A stretch of DNA of 64,000 bases. Source: Shewanella mangrovisoli (lineage in GTDB: Bacteria; Pseudomonadota; Gammaproteobacteria; Enterobacterales; Shewanellaceae). The stretch covers positions 3,658,001 through 3,722,000 of the forward strand of contig NZ_CP080412.1 of NCBI RefSeq assembly GCF_019457635.1, in the 5' to 3' direction. The translations under genes were made by a program, and so were the position numbers. Of the stretch, positions 1 through 7,955 are shown in pieces. The first letter of the stretch is position 1, and the number at the start of each line of letters is the position of its first letter. The notes beneath the pieces are model-generated. The model saw nothing but the letters and a program-made list of their open reading frames with translations. It was not told where the DNA came from and made no database searches.

Positions 1-1
1 A

Positions 2-451
2 CCCAATAGCCGCTTTGTGTTTGATTTTTTAGGTAACGTCAATCGGTTTGAAGCGAGCTGGCAACAAAATCGTTGGACTAATGGTGACGCCTTCTTAGTA
101 CCACCGGAGCAAACGCCACTGCAACAAAACGGCGCGCTCTATGTTCGTAGCCATGAGCTAGCACTGGCGGATAAACCCAACAGCCAAGCCCATATTCCCT
201 TTACCATAGTGGCGATAACACCGGTGGGCGCAGAAGTGCGTGTCGAACTGGCGCCTATCGGCTGGCAGAGTGAAGAACTGTGGGAAGCCACCTTTACCCA
301 CCATCATCTGCAAGAATTAGGATTGCAAAAAGGCAGTGTGGTCTACGCCACCCCAAGAACGGCTTATTTCTTTGGTGAACAAGGTAATGGCTCGCCTGTG
401 CGTCAAAGTTGGCCCTTCCTCCCGCCGGGCAGCTTGGCCTTCGATATTTAA
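2..451 (+). CDS. cysA: Sulfate/thiosulfate ABC transporter ATP-binding protein, C-terminal part (5' end outside window)
   Basis: The frame is open from base 2 with no stop before 449-451, so the gene begins upstream of the window. The visible 149 residues match the C-terminal regulatory/TOBE region of CysA, starting with the conserved stretch FDFLGNVNRFEA. The nucleotide-binding domain is not in the window. In the family, CysA powers sulfate and thiosulfate import with the CysTW permease and a periplasmic binding protein, feeding cysteine synthesis. A strong terminator follows within 40 bp, so this is probably the last gene of its operon. The GTG at 17 is an internal codon, not a start. Confidence 0.85.
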   Translation, partial: PNSRFVFDFLGNVNRFEASWQQNRWTNGDAFLVPPEQTPLQQNGALYVRSHELALADKPNSQAHIPFTIVAITPVGAEVRVELAPIGWQSEELWEATFTHHHLQELGLQKGSVVYATPRTAYFFGEQGNGSPVRQSWPFLPPGSLAFDI

Positions 452-482
452 TCGCAGCCAGCATTCGTCTACTGCACATAAC

Positions 483-518
483 AAAAAAGCGCTGACAGTC
501 ATGTCAGCGCTTTTTTTA
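483..518 (+). terminator. Rho-independent terminator after cysA
   Basis: A perfect 10-bp stem, AGCGCTGACA at 488-497 with TGTCAGCGCT at 502-511, has a 4-nt loop. It is followed by a T run and preceded by an A run, so it could also act on the opposite strand. It lies between cysA and the convergent yibH-like gene. Confidence 0.9.
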
Positions 519-574
519 TTCACTCTTGGCAGCTTAACACCAGCTCCGAGCGAAGTCGTTAGCGTAAAACTCCA

Positions 575-1720
575 CTAGTGCCCATCGAAGAACAGATAGT
601 TTAGCCAGCCCTGCATCCGCAGCAGCACTTTACGCATCACGGCCACATGGTGGAAATGTTCTGTATACACAGCCACTTGCCCAGCAACGCCCGCCGGGAA
701 TTGGCTGCGTATCGCATCATCTTCAATATCGATTAATACGATAACCCGGCCACTTTGGAACAATTGATTAGACGATTGCAGCGTACCATTCATCTGAATT
801 TCCCCCTCGGCCATTGCGGGGAGAACCTTAGCAACTTTGCCCTTAAACACTTGTCCAGGCGCCGCATCTAATACCACTTCCGCCTCATCCCCTTCCTGTA
901 ATCGCAGTAGGGAGTTTTGCCAAAATGCGCCAGCAAAATAACGCTGCTCGTCGGGGATAAAACTCATCACCGGCCGTAAAGGTAAAGGCACCGCCATCGC
1001 ACCTGGACGCAGCGCCATTTGGGTGACTATGCCATCGGCGGGCGCCCGCACGACGGTTTGCTCGAGATTATAGAGCGCGCTTTCAAGATCCCCCTGAAGC
1101 CCTGCCACCTTCGAATTTACCCCATCGACATTGGACTCATAGGCAAGACGTGCGCGTAACTCTTCGGCCTGTGCGGCCGTTAGCTGAGCCTCAGAGGCTA
1201 AAAACAGTTGGCGGCGATTGTCTAGTTCCAGCGCAGTGAAGGGAGAATTTGCCCCGCCTTTACGATGGCCTTGCTCATAGCGATCATAGGCCGATTTGTT
1301 GCGTTCCCTGTCGGCAGCCACTCTGGCCACATTCGCCTTGGCAGCTTCCCAAGCGGCCGCAAGTTGTGGCACCTCTTGCTCCGCCGCTAACAACGCCGCT
1401 TTTTTACGTTTTACCACGGCCTCAAAGGGAGTTGGGTCGATTCGAAACAGCACATCCCCTTGTTTCATCGGCGTATTTGGCTTAGCTTCCACCGAGATCA
1501 CTAAACCTTTTACCGCGGGCGTAATGGGGATAGTGACATAGTATTCCCGCGCAAAACGGGAATAGGGATGGTTGTAGTTCATGATAAGTAGCAGCGCCCC
1601 AATCAACACCACGCCCCCTAATACGGCGGTCGGCACTGTCCATTTATTCATTGGGATCTTAAACACTTTAAAAATCACAATGCAGATCGAGGCGTAGGTT
1701 AATATCAGTAGTAAATCCAT
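575..1720 (-). CDS. yibH: HlyD-family membrane fusion protein, YibH-like
   Basis: The 381-residue protein has hydrophobic N-terminal segments (about 1-20 and 27-48) and then the HlyD/EmrA layout: a biotinyl-lipoyl-like half (KGLVISVEAKPNTPMKQGDVL), a long Ala/Glu-rich coiled-coil hairpin (about 95-215) and the returning half (TVVRAPADGIVTQMALRPG). Such adaptors bridge an inner-membrane pump to the outer membrane; no pump gene is next to it. It lies directly behind the DUF3302 gene with one base between them, which is the arrangement of E. coli yibI-yibH. The substrate is unknown. Confidence 0.8.
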   Translation of the reverse strand: MDLLLILTYASICIVIFKVFKIPMNKWTVPTAVLGGVVLIGALLLIMNYNHPYSRFAREYYVTIPITPAVKGLVISVEAKPNTPMKQGDVLFRIDPTPFEAVVKRKKAALLAAEQEVPQLAAAWEAAKANVARVAADRERNKSAYDRYEQGHRKGGANSPFTALELDNRRQLFLASEAQLTAAQAEELRARLAYESNVDGVNSKVAGLQGDLESALYNLEQTVVRAPADGIVTQMALRPGAMAVPLPLRPVMSFIPDEQRYFAGAFWQNSLLRLQEGDEAEVVLDAAPGQVFKGKVAKVLPAMAEGEIQMNGTLQSSNQLFQSGRVIVLIDIEDDAIRSQFPAGVAGQVAVYTEHFHHVAVMRKVLLRMQGWLNYLFFDGH

Positions 1721-1721
1721 G

Positions 1722-2138
1722 TTACACCTCGGCTTTTTGGCTATTTTCGGTCACACTGGCTTCTGTGGGTATTGCCTCGGATTGCTTCACCACCGCAGGC
1801 TTGGCTGTCGATTCCAGTTGTTCAAGCTTTGCCTGCAAGGCCAATACCGTTTCCCTTAGCGCTTTAACATCATCCTCCAATGCCTGCTCGCGCTTCATCA
1901 CAGTACTAAACCCCCAGCCTCTATCCTCTCGATACAAGGTCGCCCAAATCCACAGAAACGGCCAAAGGGCATGCAAGGTAAATAAACTGACCCAGCCCGC
2001 GATATGCAATGCATCCTGCTGGGGATGATTGCGCTTTTTCGCAATTTCATAGGGGATATCGTGAATGGCAATCACGCCATAAAAAATCACCACTATGACA
2101 AAAAACAAAATGCCTAAGGCAAAATAATCCAAAAACAT
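1722..2138 (-). CDS. yibI: DUF3302 inner-membrane protein, YibI/YiaW-like
   Basis: A 138-residue protein with two membrane segments (about 5-25 and 45-68) around the family-typical HDIPYEIAKKRNHPQQDA loop. A short coiled coil (about 90-112) and an acidic tail follow. The family (DUF3302) is found next to HlyD-type proteins, as here, and has no established biochemical role. It is the first gene of the two-gene operon with yibH. The start is the ATG at 2136-2138. Confidence 0.75.
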   Translation of the reverse strand: MFLDYFALGILFFVIVVIFYGVIAIHDIPYEIAKKRNHPQQDALHIAGWVSLFTLHALWPFLWIWATLYREDRGWGFSTVMKREQALEDDVKALRETVLALQAKLEQLESTAKPAVVKQSEAIPTEASVTENSQKAEV

Positions 2139-2652
2139 GTTCAGCTCCCACTCCCTTCCCGCTCTTTATTTCGGTTAGAAATCAATCCCCTTGCCGAAAC
2201 CGCCCTTTGCCAACCGTGCCTATCAATGTGCAGCACAATATAGTTCTACACCATGAAAACAAATTCGCAACAAATCCATCTAAATAGCTTGATCAAAAAC
2301 ACAATTGTGTATTTCGATACGACTAATGGCCTCCAAAGGAGGCACTATCAGTAACGACCAATTGCGATAACTAAGGTGGGATTGTTGCTTGCCAAATACA
2401 GCAAATAACAGGAAAGGGATCTTTAAAAGCCTAGGCCTTTACTTCTTGTATCGAGAAGGCGCGTAGCATGAGTAAGCAAAGCGTAACGTAAGCAAAGACA
2501 AGATTTGCAGGAAGCTAATGTCAGCTTAGATTTCTATTAGTTTTTTATAAGTTAACGTCCGATGTAGAGGCGCAGGATAGCAATGTCACAGCTCCACAAT
2601 GCAGAGTATTACGCCAAGAACCACAACAGCTAAGTACTTAACTTCAAGCGAG
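2139..2652. other. Intergenic region of about 510 bp with one copy of a 35-bp repeat
   Basis: No convincing gene was found on either strand. It should contain the yibI promoter. At 2281-2315 it carries a copy of an imperfect repeat whose second copy is at 4912-4946. A short hairpin, GCCTCC AAA GGAGGC, lies at 2330-2344. The rest has no structure that I can interpret. Confidence 0.6.
2281..2315 (+). repeat. 35-bp imperfect direct repeat, copy 1
   Basis: This stretch begins TAAATAGCTTGATC and ends ATTTC. It matches 4912-4946 at about 31 of 35 positions in the same orientation, and similarity stops sharply on both sides. This copy lies about 140 bp upstream of yibI, while the other lies about 90 bp upstream of the AAA ATPase gene. 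It is either a shared regulator site or a mark of an insertion event. Confidence 0.6.
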
Positions 2653-3108
2653 TTAACCTCTTTCTTGCCACTGACACTCGACTAAATTGAACTCATAGTG
2701 GCTATCATGGGGAGCAATATTGGCGTTTAATTTAAAGCTTTGACCACCCGCGGCAATCCAGCACTGGGAGAACCATTCAATAAGCGCGTTTGTCGCAATC
2801 TGCCAAGGGTCAAGATCTTCATCCTTTTCAATATATTCCTCTTCAAATTCATCTGGATAAACATGGTCTATATCGAGTAAATGAGGATTAACTGGCGAGG
2901 GGTATGCAGCCTTGCCATCGATATCCATAAAAAATACCCGCACCGGGAATTGGGATGAAAAACCATCGACAAAGACTTCAAATGCTAGCGTGGCTACCTC
3001 TTGGGGATAATCATGCTCAATCAATTGCTTGAGAATGGGCTGTAACTCATCGGTGAGCTTATCTAAGTAGCCACCGACTTTTTCTGTAAACTCTTGCTCG
3101 AAACTCAT
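2653..3108 (-). CDS. Hypothetical acidic protein, last gene of the Ycf46-like operon
   Basis: I do not recognise this family. The protein is about 151 residues, soluble and acidic, with an EEEYIEKDEDLD cluster in the middle and no signal peptide or membrane segment. I chose the ATG at 3108 because AGGGA stands 6 nt before it; the ATG at 3126 would instead give an ATGA overlap with the upstream small gene. It is the third gene of the minus-strand operon with the small frameshifted gene and the AAA+ ATPase, so a role with that ATPase is a reasonable inference from context only. Confidence 0.65.
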   Translation of the reverse strand: MSFEQEFTEKVGGYLDKLTDELQPILKQLIEHDYPQEVATLAFEVFVDGFSSQFPVRVFFMDIDGKAAYPSPVNPHLLDIDHVYPDEFEEEYIEKDEDLDPWQIATNALIEWFSQCWIAAGGQSFKLNANIAPHDSHYEFNLVECQWQERG

Positions 3109-3122
3109 CTCATCCCTGCTTA

Positions 3123-3340
3123 TCATGCTGTACGACTCGAACGGAGAATATTACTCATGCTAAAAAATTGCCGTTTAAGTTCTAAATAATCCATATCGAC
3201 CAGCAAGTTAACATCGACGGCGCTGATATCCAACTCTTCCCCAACCAAAAGCCAATACTAAAATCTAAAATCGCTTTATGGCGAATAAGGCTTGGCCCCA
3301 TACGCCGCGAGCACTCATCGCGGGTTAAGTTGCTACTCAT
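3123..3340 (-). pseudogene. Small hypothetical gene interrupted by a one-base frameshift
   Basis: From the ATG at 3340, which overlaps the ATPase stop, the frame reads MSSNLTRDECSRRMGPSLIR and continues to ...DFSIGFWLG. It then runs to a stop at 3182-3184. Re-reading one base at the G run (3239-3242 on the plus strand) gives EELDISAVDVNLLVDMDYLE and continues to TGA at 3123-3125, at the start of the next gene. Both halves look coding, and the rejoined protein of about 72 residues would fill the gap exactly between its neighbours. A single-base loss, a sequencing error and a recoding event all remain possible. The unshifted product would be 52 residues. The family is not recognised. Confidence 0.6.
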
Positions 3341-4820
3341 GGGCATTGACTGTGCGTCCTGCAGCCCATTGCCTTAGGGCATTAATCTTATCGCCCATCA
3401 CTATGGATAAAGGTTTGGTTTTGGTCAGTTCTTCTAACAACATGTCTTGGTCGAGCGTTCGCGCTAAACTGCGGGCGCTGTACATGGCGGCGATCACGGC
3501 CTGCTCGATTTCAGCTCCCGAAAACCCTTGGCTGTGGCGCGATAGCTGTGCAAGGTCGAGCCGAGTCACATCGATACCACGGCGCTGGCAATGGATCAGG
3601 AAAATAGCCTTACGTATGGCCTCGTCGGGCAAATCGACAAAGAAGATTTCATCCATTCGCCCCTTACGCATCAGCTCGGGCGGCAGGGCTTGAATATCGT
3701 TAGCGGTGGCGACCACAAACACCTCTGACTTACGCTCCGCCATCCAAGTTAACAGTGTGCCCAGAATACGGGTCGAAGTGCCCTCATCACTGCTACTGCC
3801 GCTTAAGCCTTTCTCTATTTCATCAATCCAAAGGATGCAGGGCGACATCATATCGGCCAGCTCGAGGGCGTTGCGCAGATTCTTTTCAGTTTCGCCTATG
3901 TATTTGTTATATAAGGCGCCCATATCGAGCCTGAGCAAAGGCCGTTGCCATACGCCCGCGACCGCTTTGGCCGCAAGACTCTTGCCGCTGCCCTGCACTC
4001 CGAGTAATAACACGCCTTTTGGCGCATCGGGTTGTACCGTAGCCTTGTCATCTGTGGTTGCCTGCGTCGCTGGCGCGCGCTGCTTTAACCATTTCTTGAG
4101 ATTATGTAATCCGGCAATCTGCGAAAAATCACTGGTGTCGTATTCAAATTGCAGCACACCGTTAAGATCGAGTAATTGGAATTTGGCTTTGTTGATAAGA
4201 TCGACATCCGAATGGGTAATGGCGCCATCATCCACAATGGCCTTGTGGATCAACCGTCTGGCATCATCTAAAGTCACACCGCGCAGGTTTTCCGCCAGTT
4301 TACCCACGGCTTTATCATCCACAGTGAGCGGCATGCCTTGGCCGCGCACTTTATCCACTTCAAGGTAAATCAAGTTCTCAAGCTGGGAGGTGCTCGGCAG
4401 GGTGAGCTGAAAATAGGCGCAATAACGCTTAATTTCGGGCGGGATCTCAAAGGCATGACTCACCAGTACCAGCGTGTGTTGCAGCGCATCATATTCGAGG
4501 GCGATTTCTTTAAGCAAACGAATATTCTTTGGCGCATCAACCACAAAGGGATGAAAATCACAGAGCACATAGATGCCCTGCTGAGTCGTCGATTTTATCT
4601 GCCCTAGGATATCGCTAGGTTCAGTATTAAATTTCTGCGCCGCCATGGGTTTATCAACCCGCGTCAGCCCTTGGGTAATGCTCCAAGTAAATAAGGGTTG
4701 ATAGAGCACATTCGCCACCCGCTTAAGCATGTCTACAACACGGTATTCCTCATAGGTTTCAATTACTACGATGGGCGTTTTAGAGCGTAGTACAGCGGTC
4801 AAATCGCGAATGTCTTGCAT
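3333..4820 (-). CDS. AAA+ ATPase of the Ycf46 type
   Basis: A 495-residue cytosolic protein. The N-terminal half (about 1-240) carries a degenerate ATPase-like fold. The C-terminal AAA+ domain has Walker A GVQGSGKS (about 273-280), Walker B CILWIDEIEKG (about 327-337) and a sensor region VATANDIQALPPEL, followed by arginine-finger candidates RKGRMDE. This layout matches the Ycf46 family of chloroplasts, cyanobacteria and proteobacteria, which is linked to inorganic-carbon responses in cyanobacteria. Its bacterial role here is not established. It heads an operon with two small genes, and its stop overlaps the start of the next frame by 8 bases. Confidence 0.8.
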   Translation of the reverse strand: MQDIRDLTAVLRSKTPIVVIETYEEYRVVDMLKRVANVLYQPLFTWSITQGLTRVDKPMAAQKFNTEPSDILGQIKSTTQQGIYVLCDFHPFVVDAPKNIRLLKEIALEYDALQHTLVLVSHAFEIPPEIKRYCAYFQLTLPSTSQLENLIYLEVDKVRGQGMPLTVDDKAVGKLAENLRGVTLDDARRLIHKAIVDDGAITHSDVDLINKAKFQLLDLNGVLQFEYDTSDFSQIAGLHNLKKWLKQRAPATQATTDDKATVQPDAPKGVLLLGVQGSGKSLAAKAVAGVWQRPLLRLDMGALYNKYIGETEKNLRNALELADMMSPCILWIDEIEKGLSGSSSDEGTSTRILGTLLTWMAERKSEVFVVATANDIQALPPELMRKGRMDEIFFVDLPDEAIRKAIFLIHCQRRGIDVTRLDLAQLSRHSQGFSGAEIEQAVIAAMYSARSLARTLDQDMLLEELTKTKPLSIVMGDKINALRQWAAGRTVNAHE

Positions 4821-4911
4821 CTTAGGTTTCCATAATCCGTTATGAAACGAAAAGTTAACATAAAACCAGAGACTGAACAGGACTTTTACTATGCCAAGTA
4901 CTAATCGCTCT

Positions 4912-4946
4912 TAAATAGCTTGATCGAAAACACAGTTGTTAATTTC
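4912..4946 (+). repeat. 35-bp imperfect direct repeat, copy 2
   Basis: Second copy of the repeat at 2281-2315, in the divergent region between the AAA ATPase gene (start 4820) and purT (start 5037). With copy 1 it brackets the three-gene ATPase operon. Confidence 0.6.
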
Positions 4947-5021
4947 AGTCTCATGCTTTAGCGCCAATCGGGGTAAACTATGGCCCAAGAACGTCCAAAG
5001 GCGTCAATTATCCCAATATAA

Positions 5022-6212
<1,191 letters not shown>

Positions 6213-6271
6213 GCTTATCTGCTTAACGACTTATCGCCGACACCTTAGTGTTCAGTATCGTGATTAGCACC

Positions 6272-6301
6272 GCGCCCAGCACTATTGCAGGGCGCTTTAT
6301 T
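6272..6301 (+). terminator. Terminator after purT
   Basis: GCGCCC (6272-6277) pairs with GGGCGC (6290-6295). An inner GCA/TGC pairing and a CTAT loop extend the stem, with one A-A mismatch, and TTTATT follows. It fits the end of purT. Confidence 0.7.
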
Positions 6302-6449
6302 AAGGCGTTTAAGCCGAGTTAACCGCCATACCACTTCTACCCCAATTGATTTCGCGTCTAATGCAAAAGCCTGATGCAATCCAAGGTGGTTTTGAGGCAT
6401 AGTAGTCCTCTATTTGGCATGCTCCACGCTAGGCTTTTACTCTTATCCC

Positions 6450-7955
6450 ATGGATTTACGCAGTCGTTATTCCACTCTCTTTCACTCTAAGCGCTTTCAA
6501 TCTAGGTGCTTTCACTCTAGACGCTTTCAGTCCAAGCTCTTTGAGCTCAAGCACTTTGAGCCTAGGCGCTCAAAATCCTTGCAAGCGATACATCGCCCCC
6601 TTTCCCTGTTACTGGCGTTATCCTTTGGCTTAGTTTTCCTATGTGCCTGTCAACCTGCGAATCAAGATACATTGAGCATAAAAACAGACACCTCCGCCCA
6701 GCGTGAATTAAGCCAAGAGGTGTATGTGTGGCAGCGGCAATGGCGCGATGCCAATCAAAACGCCTTGATCGAAAGCCAAAGCACATTTAATGGCGTGCGC
6801 ATCTTGGCATTACAAGCCCACCCCAAACCCAATGGCGCGGATATCTGGTTTGAAGTGCAGGTCAACCATGCTTGGTTACAGGCCGATCCTCGCCCTAAAG
6901 TGGCGGTAATAAGATTAGATGGCCAACTAACGCGCCTTAATAATCACGAAGCTCTCCAAAAAATCCTCGCGCTCATTCAAGATTGGCAGGCAAAGGGCAC
7001 CAAGCTTGCGGGAATTGAAATCGACCACGATAGCGCCAGCAGTAAACTCGCGGCCTATAACGCCTTTTTACGCGAGTTAAAAAGCCAATTACCCCAAACA
7101 CTTAAACTTAGCATTACCTCATTGCCCGCTTGGTTGAGCAGCACAGAGTTTCCGTCGCTGTTTGACAATATCAATGAGCTGGTACTGCAAATTCACAGTG
7201 TCAGCGACCCACGTTTAGGGTTGTTCGATGCCACGCAGGGTTGGCAGTGGGTCGAGCAGCTGTCACGGTTAGCCAAGGTGCCCTACCTCATCGCCCTGCC
7301 GTCCTATGGCTCGGCGGTGTATAGCACAGCATCGGGTTATCGAGTGGAGAGTGAAGTGCCGATGCGAATGCCATTGGCAGACTCAGCATCTTCGCAGCAT
7401 GTAGCGCGCCAGGAATTGATGGCCGATCCACAGATGTTGCAGTCCTTCGTTAAAAAACTGCACACTTTTGCCGACCCAAGGCTTAAGGGGATGATTTGGT
7501 TTCGATTACCCCTAGAAGGGGATAAACGGGTTTGGCCACTCTCGACCCTGATTGCGGTCGCCAAGCAGCAACCACTCGCCCCGCAGATTGAGCTAGAAAT
7601 CTTAAACCAAGCCAATACTGAGCCTGCCCAACATGAGGCACCGAAAACCAGCTTATTTCAATTAGTGTTAGTCAATAAGGGCAATATTGCGGGCAAGTTG
7701 CCGGGCCAGTTGTCCCTAGCGGCGCAGGCGTGCAGCGGGTATGATGCCCAAAACGGTTATCAAGCCAAATTAACCCAAGGAACATTAGTGTGGCAGTTAC
7801 CGCAAGCCACCTCAACGGAGCGCGCAGCAGAGCCTGCCTCCTCGCACTTTGCGCCGAATTTAATCTCAGCGGTCGAGCTAAGCCCAAACGGGCGTAGAGT
7901 TATCGGTTGGGCACGTTGTGAGTCATTACATTTACAGGGAATTTATGCGCCATAA
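6450..7955 (+). CDS. DUF3142 lipoprotein
   Basis: The protein has a lipoprotein signal (RPLSLLLALSFGLVFLCAC, lipobox LCAC) followed by a DUF3142 domain. This is a predicted TIM-barrel, glycosidase-like family; the stretch KLAGIEIDHDSASSKLAAY fits an acidic active-site strand, but no activity is established. The start is uncertain. ATG 6450 gives 501 residues but puts an odd basic pentapeptide repeat (LFHSK RFQSR CFHSR RFQSK) before the signal peptide. A TTG at 6579 would start right at the signal peptide, and a TTG at 6414 is also possible. It overlaps the next gene by 11 bases, so the two are co-translated. Confidence 0.75.
   Translation: MDLRSRYSTLFHSKRFQSRCFHSRRFQSKLFELKHFEPRRSKSLQAIHRPLSLLLALSFGLVFLCACQPANQDTLSIKTDTSAQRELSQEVYVWQRQWRDANQNALIESQSTFNGVRILALQAHPKPNGADIWFEVQVNHAWLQADPRPKVAVIRLDGQLTRLNNHEALQKILALIQDWQAKGTKLAGIEIDHDSASSKLAAYNAFLRELKSQLPQTLKLSITSLPAWLSSTEFPSLFDNINELVLQIHSVSDPRLGLFDATQGWQWVEQLSRLAKVPYLIALPSYGSAVYSTASGYRVESEVPMRMPLADSASSQHVARQELMADPQMLQSFVKKLHTFADPRLKGMIWFRLPLEGDKRVWPLSTLIAVAKQQPLAPQIELEILNQANTEPAQHEAPKTSLFQLVLVNKGNIAGKLPGQLSLAAQACSGYDAQNGYQAKLTQGTLVWQLPQATSTERAAEPASSHFAPNLISAVELSPNGRRVIGWARCESLHLQGIYAP
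6479..6568 (+). repeat. Six tandem 15-bp repeat units
   Basis: Six degenerate units of the type CTTTCACTCTAAGCG run in perfect 15-bp register from 6479 to 6568. In the frame of the DUF3142 gene each unit encodes a pentapeptide of the form xF[HQE]x[KR]. A 15-bp unit keeps the frame whatever its copy number. Confidence 0.8.

Noticed and set aside
3706..4368. A 220-codon open frame antisense to the AAA ATPase gene
   Set aside because: It mirrors a strongly supported gene, has no ribosome site and gives a Ser/Leu/Arg-rich translation typical of antisense frames.
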